The notes: generated by a model from the sequence alone, not told the origin. Positions 36,217 through 45,379 are shown, counted from the stretch's first letter. The stretch is DNA of 64,000 bases from Williamsia faeni (GCA_003202005.1 QJJF01000001.1:589099-653098), one strand, 5' to 3'. A program made the numbers and translations.

Positions 36217-37095
36217 ATGGACGGGAACGACTTTTTGCTCACCGAGTTCGAGGCCAATCGCGGACATCTGCGCGCGGTCGCCTATCGGATGTTGGGGTCG
36301 CTGCCGGAGGCCGAGGATGCAGTGCAGGAGACGTGGCTGAAGGTCGCGGCCGCCGACACCGATGACATCGCAAACATCGGCGGCTGGTTCACCACGATCA
36401 CTTCGCGGGTGTGTTTGAACATGTTGCGGTCGCGGCGGGCGCGCCACGAAGAATCCTTGGACATCGTCCACGTACCGGACCCGATTGTGGCTCCGATGAA
36501 TTCCGCAGACGACCCGGAAGACCAAGCGTTGCTGGCCGATTCGGTCAGTGTTGCCTTGCTGGTGGTGTTGGAGACGTTGACTCCGAGCGAACGATTGGCG
36601 TTCGTTCTGCACGACTTGTTCGCGATGCCGTTCGACGAGGTCGCACCGATCGTGGACAAGACCCCCGCAGCAGCGCGAAAGCTGGCCAGCCGGGCGCGGA
36701 CCCGGGTGCAGGGAGCGACACCTCAGTCCCCGCGGGTGTCCGAGCAACGCCGTGTGGTCGAGGCGTTTCTCTCCGCGGCACGTGGCGGCGACCTCGAGGC
36801 ACTGATGACCGTGCTCGACCCCAACATCGTGCTGCGCAATGACCACGCGCCCGACAAGGCCCCGATGGAGTTGGTGGGCGCCGATCAGGTCGGCCGCGGA
36901 GCGATCATCTACCGGGCCGCGAACGCACGCAGTCAGCTCGTGCGCGTGAATGGCGGCTACGGTGTGTTGTCGTTCAGCGGCGACGACGTCTCCGCGATCG
37001 CATCATTCACAGTTGCCAACAATCGCGTGGTGGCGATGAACATCGTCTCCGATCCTGAGCGAATCGCGAAGCTCGACTTTACCGGCATCGTCTGA
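36217..37095 (+). CDS. ECF sigma factor with C-terminal SnoaL-like domain (SigJ/ECF41-like)
   Basis: 292 residues. Region 2 is AYRMLGSLPEAEDAVQETWLKV (about 23-45). Region 4 is LETLTPSERLAFVLHDLFAMPFDEVAPIVDKTPAAARKLASRARTRV. A SnoaL/NTF2-like domain follows (about 180-292). In ECF41 this extension senses or gates activity in place of an anti-sigma factor. The WLPEP linker motif is not recognisable, and the terminal NPDKL-type motif is degenerate (SDPERIAKL). GGAGAAAGG precedes the ATG. There is no anti-sigma gene nearby, as expected. Confidence 0.9.
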   Translation: MDGNDFLLTEFEANRGHLRAVAYRMLGSLPEAEDAVQETWLKVAAADTDDIANIGGWFTTITSRVCLNMLRSRRARHEESLDIVHVPDPIVAPMNSADDPEDQALLADSVSVALLVVLETLTPSERLAFVLHDLFAMPFDEVAPIVDKTPAAARKLASRARTRVQGATPQSPRVSEQRRVVEAFLSAARGGDLEALMTVLDPNIVLRNDHAPDKAPMELVGADQVGRGAIIYRAANARSQLVRVNGGYGVLSFSGDDVSAIASFTVANNRVVAMNIVSDPERIAKLDFTGIV

Positions 37096-37111
37096 CGCAC
37101 TGTCCAGTTCA

Positions 37112-38836
37112 TCAGAACGGCGGCGGATCCTTCCTTTCCTGTTCTTCGCGGAGTCTGCGGTTTCGTAGTCGTTCTTGTTGGCGGCGTGCGTGTTTGGCAG
37201 CGGTGCGTGATTGCTGCCGGGAGTCCGGTGCTGTGGGCGGTGGCTGGCCGGGCGAGCCTCGTTGATTGTCGAAGACGATCAGCCGAAGTGTCGGGAACAG
37301 ATCATCACCCGTCCAGGCGGGTCCGTCGTAGCTACGGCCTTCCGGAGTGGTGAAAATCAGCCGCGGGCGTCCAGTCCGCGGATCAGGGTACTGGTCGTCG
37401 AGCCAGTCGGAATAGGTCTTCAATAGGTGATGAAACCTGCAGAGCGTCTTCATCTCTGACGGATGCGTGCAACCGCCGGCATCGGGATCGTGGTGGTTGT
37501 ATTCGCGGGTGTGGTCGAGGTCAGCGCCCCACGCCTTCTTGTCACAGCCGGGCCACATGCAATAGCAATCCCGGATCCGGATGTAACTGTCAAGGACCAC
37601 TGACGGCCGGTACTCGTCACCAGGTTGGGTCGCTGGCAGCGGCACCACCCGCGCGAACGGCGCGTCCACCGTGTCGCCCGTATCCGAAAACTCACCGAGA
37701 GTTGGGTTTTCCGGCGACCGCATGTACACGGTGGGCTTGCCAGGTTTCGTTTCCGGCTGTGGCTGCTCAGGTTCCGGCTGTGTGGGTTCGGACTCTGCCG
37801 GTTCAGGTTCGGGCTGAACAGGTTCCGGCACCACAGGTTGTGCAAATTCAGTCTCGTTGCCCATCGGTCGCTGAACTGTTTCCGTGCGGTCGGCGATGTC
37901 ACGGATATGAGCGGCGGAAATGACCCCATGTCCATCGAGGAACCCCGGATTATCGGCCGTCCCGTCGAGCGTGGCTTGATCAGAAATCACGTGCAGAACG
38001 ATCTTCACATCGACACCGGAGATCACCTGATCGGCTGGGACCGTGACGATCTCGGCCGTGCAGGGATGTTTCGGGTCGTCCGGGCACTGGCAACCGAACT
38101 CACGGCCCATCACCGTCGCAAACAAGGCATCGGCCATCCGCTCAGCTTTGCGGCGCGGATCAGCCTTGCACGTCGACGTGGCGAGCTTTTCCAGCCGCGC
38201 CATGATCATCGTCATCTCTTCAGCGGTGGACTGTGCCTCCAGGACGGCCATGCCGTGATCAGCGTGCGAGCCCCACACCCCACGCCGGTTCTTCGCATCC
38301 TCGCGGGCCTGCCGCACCAGGTCAGGATCGCGGCGGAAGATGATCGCATCGACCATGTCCCGCATCCGGTTCTTCGACCACGACCCCCGCCGACCCAACG
38401 TTGCAGCGATTACCTGATCAATCTCTGCCCGATGCGGCGACCCGTCGATCAACTCGGTACGAGACACGACGTCCGGAATGTACTCAGCGGCCACCCGCCC
38501 CGCCTTCAGCAACGCATTCACCTCGGGCAGACGATCCCGCAACGCCAAGGCCCGATTGATCTGCAACTCAGCGGTGTGCTGCGTGATCTCCTGTGAGGCA
38601 GACAGTCTCGCCGCACACTGCGCGAACGGATCAATTGCCCGCATCTCCGCCTCGGTCCCCGCGGATGGTTCCACCAACAAGGCATGCAACTCCGCCGCCG
38701 CGGTATAGCGCTGCCATTCCAGCTGACCCTGCTGCGCACGCGCTAGCTCGGAGTCGCGCAGCAGTTCATTCGCACGCAGCTCCTCAGGACTGATTTCTGC
38801 GTCCCCACCAGCGGATTCATCCCCCATATCAAACAT
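37112..38836 (-). CDS. DUF222 / HNH endonuclease (13E12-type) protein
   Basis: 574 residues. The DUF222 domain covers about 20-270 (LRANELLRDSELARAQQG... RAEIDQVIAATLGRRGSWSKNRMRDMVDAIIFRRDPD). A spacer of PEP, QPE and EPTQP repeats (about 340-385) follows, and the HNH core lies at about 430-490 with CMWPGCDKKAWGADLDHTREYNH and CRFHHLLKT. The Cys pairs bind zinc and D-H-T is the nuclease motif. These genes are present in many copies in actinobacteria and are often associated with repeats; their function is unclear. It lies just upstream (opposite strand) of a tRNA gene. Confidence 0.93.
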   Translation of the reverse strand: MFDMGDESAGGDAEISPEELRANELLRDSELARAQQGQLEWQRYTAAAELHALLVEPSAGTEAEMRAIDPFAQCAARLSASQEITQHTAELQINRALALRDRLPEVNALLKAGRVAAEYIPDVVSRTELIDGSPHRAEIDQVIAATLGRRGSWSKNRMRDMVDAIIFRRDPDLVRQAREDAKNRRGVWGSHADHGMAVLEAQSTAEEMTMIMARLEKLATSTCKADPRRKAERMADALFATVMGREFGCQCPDDPKHPCTAEIVTVPADQVISGVDVKIVLHVISDQATLDGTADNPGFLDGHGVISAAHIRDIADRTETVQRPMGNETEFAQPVVPEPVQPEPEPAESEPTQPEPEQPQPETKPGKPTVYMRSPENPTLGEFSDTGDTVDAPFARVVPLPATQPGDEYRPSVVLDSYIRIRDCYCMWPGCDKKAWGADLDHTREYNHHDPDAGGCTHPSEMKTLCRFHHLLKTYSDWLDDQYPDPRTGRPRLIFTTPEGRSYDGPAWTGDDLFPTLRLIVFDNQRGSPGQPPPTAPDSRQQSRTAAKHARRQQERLRNRRLREEQERKDPPPF

Positions 38837-38992
38837 ACATTCGAGACTAGATCAGGGGTCTGACAATCCGGATCGACGGCCAAACGTCAGCGCATAGCGA
38901 ACTCGGTCGCTACCGGATTGTTCCTAGCCGGGCGCGCCACGCGCATTCCTGGCAGTGCCTGTTAATATCGCTCTCGCGGCCTGAGGTCGCAC

Positions 38993-39066
38993 GCCGATGT
39001 AGTTCAATGGCAGAACGTCAGCTTCCCAAGCTGAACACGCGGGTTCGATTCCCGTCATCGGCTCCA
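38993..39066 (+). tRNA. tRNA-Gly (anticodon CCC), CCA encoded
   Basis: The acceptor GCCGATG (38993-38999) pairs with CATCGGC (39056-39062). The D arm is GTTC/GAAC, the anticodon arm TCAGC-TTCCCAA-GCTGA with CCC, and the T arm GCGGG-TTCGATT-CCCGT. A T discriminator and CCA follow. No direct repeat of the 3' end was found downstream within the window. Confidence 0.97.
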
Positions 39067-39196
39067 CGATCACCGCAGGTAGAGCGGTTCACAACCTTCC
39101 AGCCCTGCGCGATGGCCGCCGTACTACCCCCGTGGTGGCGCCGCTTGTCGTGAGAGTATCTACAAGTGAGCACTTTGACCTGACCGTGGTGAGCAA

Positions 39197-39221
39197 CCCA
39201 GGTTCAGCGCTTGCACCTGGG
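39197..39221. other. 7-bp stem-loop downstream of tRNA-Gly
   Basis: CCCAGGT (39197-39203) and ACCTGGG (39215-39221) flank an 11-nt loop. It lies in the 216-bp gap between the tRNA and the next gene and has no T-run. Apart from this the gap shows nothing I can name. Confidence 0.45.
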
Positions 39222-39282
39222 ATTCGGTGCTGGGAGTCCAACCTCGCAGCGCTGCCGCACCACGTTCTCGCCCTGAGGCTGG

Positions 39283-39531
39283 TTAGCTCGGGTCGTTGAG
39301 TGATTCCGGTGACGCGGTGGCTCGGTCGCCGAGCATTTCGTGGGCCCGCCGTTCGACCAGAAGTGGCACGAAATCACGGATAGGTTGATCGTCGAAACGG
39401 CGATAAGCCTCCTCGACGATCTGTGCGACGGCGTCGGCAGGAAGGCCGGGGTGTTGTTTGATCAGTTTTTCGGCAATGAGATCGATGTTTTGCCGCTCAT
39501 CTTGCTGGCGCTTGTCGGCATAAGTGGTCAT
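39283..39531 (-). CDS. Small three-helix-bundle dimerization domain protein
   Basis: 82 residues. The pattern IAEKLIKQHPGLPADAVAQIVEEAYRRFDDQPIRDFVPLLVERRA is that of a small actinobacterial family annotated as three-helix bundle dimerization domain protein. It is all helical, charged and cytoplasmic. Function is unknown; relatives occur near stress and regulatory genes. Confidence 0.75.
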   Translation of the reverse strand: MTTYADKRQQDERQNIDLIAEKLIKQHPGLPADAVAQIVEEAYRRFDDQPIRDFVPLLVERRAHEMLGDRATASPESLNDPS

Positions 39532-39651
39532 GGTCTCCAGTTTAGGACCGAAGACGGCACGTCCTGTGATCGTTCATTTTCTGTTAACCCTGCGGTTGCG
39601 TGGCTTTCAGGGTAACGTCGTTTTCCGTTTCAGTTCCGGAAGTCGTACGCT

Positions 39652-39867
39652 ATGCGAATTATGACATCCCCAGACCGGCAGGGCGCTGAAGCAGAACAGG
39701 CGCGCTACTTCGCAACAGAGCTCAAGCATTGGATCGATAAAATCGTGTTAGAGATCGGTCGTGGCGGCAAGCGCGCGACTGGAACGACCGCGAAGCGGCA
39801 CGAGCTTAGCGATCTACACCGTCAGCTAAAAGCATTACGCGACAGTTTCCCTGGCGCGTTCATGTAG
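39652..39867 (+). CDS. Hypothetical small helical protein
   Basis: 71 residues (a second ATG is 3 codons inside). The sequence is mostly helical and charged, with ARYFATELKHWIDKIVLEI and ELSDLHRQLKALRDSF. No family was recognised. It ends 8 bp inside the convergent small gene. Codon use (agc, tta, cgcgcg) is a little less GC-biased than the neighbours. Confidence 0.5.
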   Translation: MRIMTSPDRQGAEAEQARYFATELKHWIDKIVLEIGRGGKRATGTTAKRHELSDLHRQLKALRDSFPGAFM

Positions 39868-40117
39868 CCCCCAACACCGCAGGTCCCGTTCCATGTTGCG
39901 GGCACGGTTCCGCGACGACCGTGAGCAGCGGCCGGGTGGAGTCGATCGGACGGACGCCGTAATCGGGGCTGCCGTTGCGTTCGTGAAGGTATTCAAGGTG
40001 CAACGTGAGTGGCGCGAGGTCCTCGGCGGTCAGCTGTTGTGCGTCGATCACTTCAAGGATGTCGGCGAACCTGAGGAGCCAATAGTTGGTGTCGTCGAAT
40101 ATGCCGTCGGTCGTCAT
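39860..40117 (-). CDS. Hypothetical protein
   Basis: 85 residues from the ATG at 40115-40117, with GAGGA upstream. The core is NYWLLRFADILEVIDAQQLTAEDLAPLTLHLEYLHERNG. I do not recognise it. It contains two Cys near the C-terminus. It follows the DUF2254 gene on the same strand by 114 bp. Confidence 0.55.
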   Translation of the reverse strand: MTTDGIFDDTNYWLLRFADILEVIDAQQLTAEDLAPLTLHLEYLHERNGSPDYGVRPIDSTRPLLTVVAEPCPQHGTGPAVLGAT

Positions 40118-40231
40118 TTCCGTATCCTCTTGTTGAAGCCGGGTTTCCGTCCCCGTGTGCCCAATCCGTTGACATGTTTGCATGGACCACCCCCGATGAG
40201 CAGCCTGTTTCCCGGTCAGTGGGTGGGTCGG

Positions 40232-41545
40232 TCATCGCTCCAGGAGCTTCTTCAGCTTCTCTGCGTGACGAACTACCGGTTCCAGATCTGCGGGTTGAGC
40301 GATGTTCCGGTGGGCGTCGTCGAGAATCAGATCCAGCTGTGTGACCAGCGCAGCGCGGCGACTCGCCGATTCCGGTCCGAGACAGCTCGCCACCGAACTG
40401 AGCATCTCGATCAGTGCGAGCGCGATTGCCGGTTCCGTTGCGCCGTAGCGGCGGATCTGTCCGCAGGCCAAATCGAGGTAACCCTCGAAGTCGCGGGCTG
40501 GTGTGGTGACAGTGGCGGAGGGTGTCGGCCGGTGGACCGTGGGGCCCAGGCGGCGGGTCGCGAGAATGGCGAGAATGGTTGCGAGCTGGTCGATCACCTG
40601 CACGCCGGTGTACGGGTCGTTGACAGCGGGCGACAGAGCCTTGGCTGCGACGTCGACGAGTTGACGTATACCGAACGGGACGTCTTGTTCGAGGGTCCGT
40701 TCGAAGCCGACCCGAACGCAGTCCGCGATCAGTACCGCGCACCGGCCGGCATCGACCTCTGCTCCGGTGTCGGACCACACCCACGCCAGGGGTGATCCGC
40801 GGACGATGTGTGCGCCGACCGGCATGGCATACCGGATGTGTATGGAATGGCCGGCCGCGTAGTCGATCGCGGCATCGGGATGCAAGGTCTGCACATACCC
40901 GGAATGCACGGCCGCGATCGCTATGGCGTCAGCCGGCGGGATGGGCACAACCTCGGCGTCATCGTCTCCGTGAGTGAGCCGGTTATGGATCACCTCTGTG
41001 GTGTTGCGACCGATTCGGCGCATGATCTCGTCGATCTGCATCGAATGAGAGATGTGGTGGACCTCGTACACCAGAGCGCCGAGGCTGAGAAACAGCAGGC
41101 CGATGGCCCCCGAGACCGCCGCACGTGGAAACGATTCAGTGTCACGGCCGGCGGAGACACCGACGGTGTACAAGCCGGCAGCCGAGTACGCGAAGGTCGC
41201 GACGAACACGCTGAGCACGATCTGATTTGGCCGGTCACGAAGGAAGTTCCTGACGATGCGCGGCGAGTACTGCGTCGACGACAGTTGTAGGGCAACAACG
41301 GTGAGCCCGAGCATCAGGGCGATCACCGTGATGGTGGTGCCGGCGATTCCGATCAAGAGGCTGCGTGCGTCGTCGGGGCTGCCCTGAAAGACCAGCCAGT
41401 CGTACGACGAAGACTCGGGGATGTCCACCAGGGAAAGAGCGGCACCGAGCGCGATCGACAGCACCATCGCGGTGATGGGCAGCACCCACATTGCACCGAG
41501 CAAGTACTCCCACCATGCTTCGAGGCGTTGCCTTCGTCGAGTCAT
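40232..41545 (-). CDS. DUF2254 family membrane protein
   Basis: 437 residues with GGAGGAGGT before the ATG. Four hydrophobic segments fall in the first 170 residues: LLGAMWVLPITAMVLSIALG, the region TTITVIALMLGLTVVALQLSSTQYSPR, one around SVFVATFAYSAAGLY, and GAIGLLFLSLGALVYEV. A large cytoplasmic part follows, with DVAAKALSPAVNDPYTGVQVID. These are DUF2254 features. The role is unknown; it is divergent from a proton antiporter, so ion homeostasis is possible. Confidence 0.9.
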   Translation of the reverse strand: MTRRRQRLEAWWEYLLGAMWVLPITAMVLSIALGAALSLVDIPESSSYDWLVFQGSPDDARSLLIGIAGTTITVIALMLGLTVVALQLSSTQYSPRIVRNFLRDRPNQIVLSVFVATFAYSAAGLYTVGVSAGRDTESFPRAAVSGAIGLLFLSLGALVYEVHHISHSMQIDEIMRRIGRNTTEVIHNRLTHGDDDAEVVPIPPADAIAIAAVHSGYVQTLHPDAAIDYAAGHSIHIRYAMPVGAHIVRGSPLAWVWSDTGAEVDAGRCAVLIADCVRVGFERTLEQDVPFGIRQLVDVAAKALSPAVNDPYTGVQVIDQLATILAILATRRLGPTVHRPTPSATVTTPARDFEGYLDLACGQIRRYGATEPAIALALIEMLSSVASCLGPESASRRAALVTQLDLILDDAHRNIAQPADLEPVVRHAEKLKKLLER

Positions 41546-41688
41546 CGATTACCTCCTCCCGATGACTGTTGCACTTGATGGTGTCCGGTGTCGTATCGTC
41601 TACGAAATCCAGCCAAGAAGAAAGACAAACTGATGATCATACGCCGGGGCTCAGGCGAATTAACAGGTCTTTCAACGGGTGTCGGGCA

Positions 41689-42915
41689 ATGACAGCCGAG
41701 GTCGCCGAGTCACTGTTCTGGATCGTGCTCGCGGCAGCCATCGCGCCGCTGCTGGCGGCAGCGGTGCCCGGGCGATTGATCCCCGAAGTGGTACTGCTCC
41801 TTGCGGCCGGAATCATCATCGGACCGTTCGGGATCGACATCGCCGCGATCTCACCTGAGATCGACATGCTCCAGGAACTCGGGCTCGGTCTACTGTTCCT
41901 CCTCGCCGGATACGAATTGGATCAACGTGAACTGGTCGGTAGCGGAGGACGTCGAGCACTTCTGACCTGGTTGTGCTGTCTGGCACTGGCATTCGCGGTC
42001 ACATATTCAATCGCCCAGGTGATTGAGATCCGAGCAGAAGTCGCGACGGCGATCGCGCTGACGTCGACCGCGCTCGGCACACTTTTACCGATTCTCACCG
42101 AACGTGGATTGGTCGAGACACGTATGGGCCGAACCATTCTCAACCACGGAGCGATGGGTGAGCTCTGCCCGGTGATCGCGATGGCGGTTCTTCTCGGTGT
42201 ACACGGAGCGGCAGGTTCGGTGTTGGTGCTTGGCTTGTTCGCGGTCGCAGCGGTCGGTGTCGCTTTGGTACCCCGGCGGTTCGGCGGTTCACAATCCCGA
42301 TTGTCGGCAGTGATCGCAAAAGGCGCCGACACCACGTCGCAAACGCAGGTCCGGTTGACGGTGTTGCTCCTCGTCGGGTTGATCGCCCTTGCTGCCGCAT
42401 TCGACCTCGACATCATCATCGCGGCCTTCGCCGCCGGATTCATCTTGCGCCGAACGCTGCCAACGGGTCACGAAGGACTCGAGACGAAACTGAGCGGGCT
42501 GGCCTTCGGTCTACTGGTCCCGGTATTCTTCGTGACCTCCGGGATGAATATCGACGTAGATGGCGTCGTGAAGCGGCCCGAAGTACTTGTGCTCGCGATC
42601 GTGATGCTCTTGCTCGTACGTGGGCTGCCGGTGTTCATCGCCACCCGATTCGAAAAGTCCGACGACGGCCGTCGGGCCTTCGACCGGCGTGAACGTGCCC
42701 AGATCGGTCTGTATTCGGCCACCGGGCTGCCACTCATCGTCGCGGTCACCACGGTTGCGGTCGATGCCGGTCCGATGACCCCGACCAACGCGTCCATCCT
42801 CGTCGCAGCCGGTGCAATCACGGTACTGATCCTCCCGCTCACCGCCACCCTGCTCGGTCGCGGTGAGGTGGAGAAGATCATCGTCGAAGAGGCTCAGAAT
42901 GAGGATCGGGACTGA
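41689..42915 (+). CDS. Cation/proton antiporter, CPA2 (KefB/NapA-like)
   Basis: 408 residues from ATG 41689; a longer frame upstream lacks membrane character. About 12 hydrophobic segments. Glycine-rich helix one-two reads IPEVVLLLAAGIIIGPFG. The ion-binding region is LGLLFLLAGYELD. The second core helix has FAAGFILRR. No C-terminal TrkA-N domain is present, unlike KefB. It exchanges K+ or Na+ for H+. The 3' end overlaps a convergent remnant by 22 bp. Confidence 0.9.
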   Translation: MTAEVAESLFWIVLAAAIAPLLAAAVPGRLIPEVVLLLAAGIIIGPFGIDIAAISPEIDMLQELGLGLLFLLAGYELDQRELVGSGGRRALLTWLCCLALAFAVTYSIAQVIEIRAEVATAIALTSTALGTLLPILTERGLVETRMGRTILNHGAMGELCPVIAMAVLLGVHGAAGSVLVLGLFAVAAVGVALVPRRFGGSQSRLSAVIAKGADTTSQTQVRLTVLLLVGLIALAAAFDLDIIIAAFAAGFILRRTLPTGHEGLETKLSGLAFGLLVPVFFVTSGMNIDVDGVVKRPEVLVLAIVMLLLVRGLPVFIATRFEKSDDGRRAFDRRERAQIGLYSATGLPLIVAVTTVAVDAGPMTPTNASILVAAGAITVLILPLTATLLGRGEVEKIIVEEAQNEDRD

Positions 42916-43153
42916 TCGGTGGCCGCGAACGCGGCGACCGCTGATACCAAGGACGAATAGATGTGGGTGTTGTCGAAGTCGGCCAGTTTGCCGTACTTCT
43001 CGAGAGTGGCCGGCGACGCGGGATCGGCTGCGGCCAAAGCGAACACACCGTCGGTGTCATGAACTGATTCGGTGAGTCCTGCGAGTGGGATGCCCGCGAT
43101 AACGTAACGGTATTCGCCGAGTCCGGGTCAGCGAAAAGCCGGTTGCCGGTCAT
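42894..43153 (-). pseudogene. Short frameshifted gene remnant, family unknown
   Basis: The minus-strand frame from ATG 43153 reads MTGNRLFADPDS. It then loses sense, while a second frame from 43127 continues EYRYVIAGIPLAGLTESVHD and on through GVFALAAADPASPATLEKYG and DNTHIYSSLVSAVAAFAATD to a stop at 42894. Joining the two near 43125 gives a plausible 86-residue protein. The second frame alone has no good start codon. No ribosome binding site is seen. It could be a decayed gene or a sequencing frameshift in a small real one. Confidence 0.4.
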
Positions 43154-43391
43154 GGATTTGGTTCAGAAAACAGAGTCGTCGTTAACTTCCGAAAAAACGT
43201 CGGTGCCGTCGAATGCAAGCACGACGTCGAAACGAATGAATTATGTTATCAAACCAACTATCTCCGAATTGAAATTCGCCGGGAATGCGATTTGGTAACT
43301 ACCCAGAGCGTGTTACGGTCGGCGAACGAAAGCTTGCGACGGCAGTACCCGAGGGGTGTTCGGCCGAGCCCCAGAGGAGGTCAGTCACCCC

Positions 43392-44270
43392 GTGAGATCC
43401 GAATCCGACATCCGGTTGATGATCCAGCCCCGCAACGTCTCGTTCGACTGGGCCGATATGCACTTGCATTATATGGACGGAAGTCCCCTGGCCACGCACC
43501 TGATGAATGTGATGCACCTGGCGCTTCCCGCAGGTGAAGAGTGGTTCGTCGAGACATTCAAAGAAGCGTTGCCGTATATCGATGACGAGGACCTTCGTGA
43601 GGACGTCATCGGATTCATCGGTCAAGAGGCGATGCACGCGAGCGCCCACACCACCGTTCTGCAGTACCTGAAGGACCAGGGACTCGATCCCACGCCGTTC
43701 ACCGACCAGATGAACTACCTGTTCGGCGTCGCACTCACGAAACGACCGTCGGAAGATGCGAATCCGCGTCACGGTTTGGTCGAACGACTCGCGTTGATCG
43801 CCGGCGTCGAGCACCTCACCGCATTCCTCGGCAACTGGGCGCTCAATGAAACTCGGATGGACGACGCCGACGTCGACCCCACGATGCTGGACCTGCTTCG
43901 ATGGCATGGCGCCGAGGAAGTCGAACATCGCTCCGTCGCATTTGAGGTGTTGGAGTACTTCGACGCCCGGTACAGCCGCCGGGTCCGGGCCTACCTGCTG
44001 ATCGCTCCCACCATGGTCTGGTGCTGGGCCAGGGGCGTGCGGTTTCTCATGCAGAACGACCCGACTCTGAGTACTCCGGACAGTCGTCGGGTGCGGTGGT
44101 CCGATTGGCGCGCGGTGACCAAACAGGGCCTGTTTCCCAACGGCCGATCGATGCTCCGCGCCAGTGCCCGGTACTTCCGGCGTTCGTATCACCCCAGTCA
44201 GGAAGGCTCGACTGCCCAGGCCGTGCGGTACCTCGCGGCGTCGCCGGCCGCGCGGGCCGCGAACAAATGA
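43392..44270 (+). CDS. PF10118 metal-dependent hydrolase family; probable di-iron oxygenase component, paralogue 2
   Basis: 292 residues from GTG 43392 (GAGGAGG 11 bp upstream), the same length as the paralogue at 26468. The putative metal ligands are all kept: Glu49 (GEEWFV), Glu79 and His82 (GQEAMH), Glu140 (VEHLTA), Glu176 and His179 (AEEVEH). The C-terminus GSTAQAVRYLAASPAARAANK is also kept. The stop overlaps the reductase start (ATGA). The 238 bp upstream are AT-rich for this genome and probably hold its promoter. Confidence 0.85.
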   Translation: MRSESDIRLMIQPRNVSFDWADMHLHYMDGSPLATHLMNVMHLALPAGEEWFVETFKEALPYIDDEDLREDVIGFIGQEAMHASAHTTVLQYLKDQGLDPTPFTDQMNYLFGVALTKRPSEDANPRHGLVERLALIAGVEHLTAFLGNWALNETRMDDADVDPTMLDLLRWHGAEEVEHRSVAFEVLEYFDARYSRRVRAYLLIAPTMVWCWARGVRFLMQNDPTLSTPDSRRVRWSDWRAVTKQGLFPNGRSMLRASARYFRRSYHPSQEGSTAQAVRYLAASPAARAANK

Positions 44271-45379
44271 AGCTCAGCCCCCGGCGGGTCTCGCAGTTGG
44301 TCACATCGTTTCGGGAAGGCCGGGAGATCCCCCGAGACCTCTTCGACCGTGACGTGCAGGACCAGACGCTGGCATTGATCACCGACGGCCTGGACAAGAT
44401 CTTCGCCAGCCTCAGTGGGTTCGAATATCGGGAAGAATACGCCGCAGGCAAACGAAACCCGTTGATCACGTTGGTGGTTTCGGAGCGGAAGATGTTGTGC
44501 GACGACGTCGTGCAATTGACGTTCAGAGCTGCCGACGGTGAACAATTGCCGACGTGGGATGCGGGTTCACATCTGGATTTGCATCTGCCTTCCGGCCGGC
44601 GCAAGCATTACTCGCTGTGCGGTGACCGTCAGGATCGATCGAGTTATCAGATCGCGGTCCGCCGGATGCCCGCGGCCGGCGGGTCGTGGGAAATGCACGA
44701 GCTGCCGGTGGGCGCGCAGGTCACGACACGAGCTCCTCGCAACGGTTTCCCGTTCGTCGCCGATGAGCGCGCGCTGTTCATCGCCGGGGGCATCGGTATC
44801 ACCCCGATCATCGCGATGGTCCGCGAAGCTCGCGAACTCGGCATCGACTGGTTCCTGGTCTACTCGGGCCGATCGCGAAGCTCGCTGCCATTCCTCGACG
44901 AGATCGAGGGTTGGGAGCGCGACCGGGTGCTGATCCGGACCGACGACGACCACGGCAACCCCGATGCAGCAGAGTTGTTGCAGCACGCACCTGCCGGTGG
45001 AGCCGTCTACTGCTGCGGACCCGGCCCGATGATCGATGCTGTCCTCGGTGGTTTCGGCCAGGCATCGGCGACGGAGCTGCACTTCGAACGGTTCAGCGCG
45101 CCACCCGTCGTGGACGGCGTCGAGTTCGAGGTCGAGTTGGCGCGGTCGGGGCGGGTACTCACGGTCCCAGCGGATCGCTCGATGCTCGAGACGGTCCGCG
45201 CCGAAGTCCCCGACGTGGCGTATTCATGTCGTCAGGGATTCTGCGGTACCTGCCGAACCAGGGTTTTGAGTGGCACGCCGGATCACCGAGACAGTCGGCT
45301 CAGCCCGCAGGAACAGCAGAACGAGATGCTGATCTGCGTCTCTCGCGCCAGTGGCGGACGCGTCGTCATCGACCTCTGA
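44267..45379 (+). CDS. Ferredoxin reductase with C-terminal 2Fe-2S domain, paralogue 2
   Basis: 370 residues from ATG 44267, inside the previous stop. FAD site KHYSLCGD, NAD site GGIGITPIIAMVREA, YCCGPGPMI, then [2Fe-2S] CRQGFCGTC with the last Cys in LICVSRASGG. It is a paralogue of the reductase at 27343, in the same order and same overlap with its PF10118 partner. It likely feeds electrons to that protein. Confidence 0.93.
   Translation: MKLSPRRVSQLVTSFREGREIPRDLFDRDVQDQTLALITDGLDKIFASLSGFEYREEYAAGKRNPLITLVVSERKMLCDDVVQLTFRAADGEQLPTWDAGSHLDLHLPSGRRKHYSLCGDRQDRSSYQIAVRRMPAAGGSWEMHELPVGAQVTTRAPRNGFPFVADERALFIAGGIGITPIIAMVREARELGIDWFLVYSGRSRSSLPFLDEIEGWERDRVLIRTDDDHGNPDAAELLQHAPAGGAVYCCGPGPMIDAVLGGFGQASATELHFERFSAPPVVDGVEFEVELARSGRVLTVPADRSMLETVRAEVPDVAYSCRQGFCGTCRTRVLSGTPDHRDSRLSPQEQQNEMLICVSRASGGRVVIDL

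Noticed and set aside
38993-43391. Integrated phage or genomic island at tRNA-Gly
   Set aside because: No integrase, excisionase or duplicated attachment site within the window.
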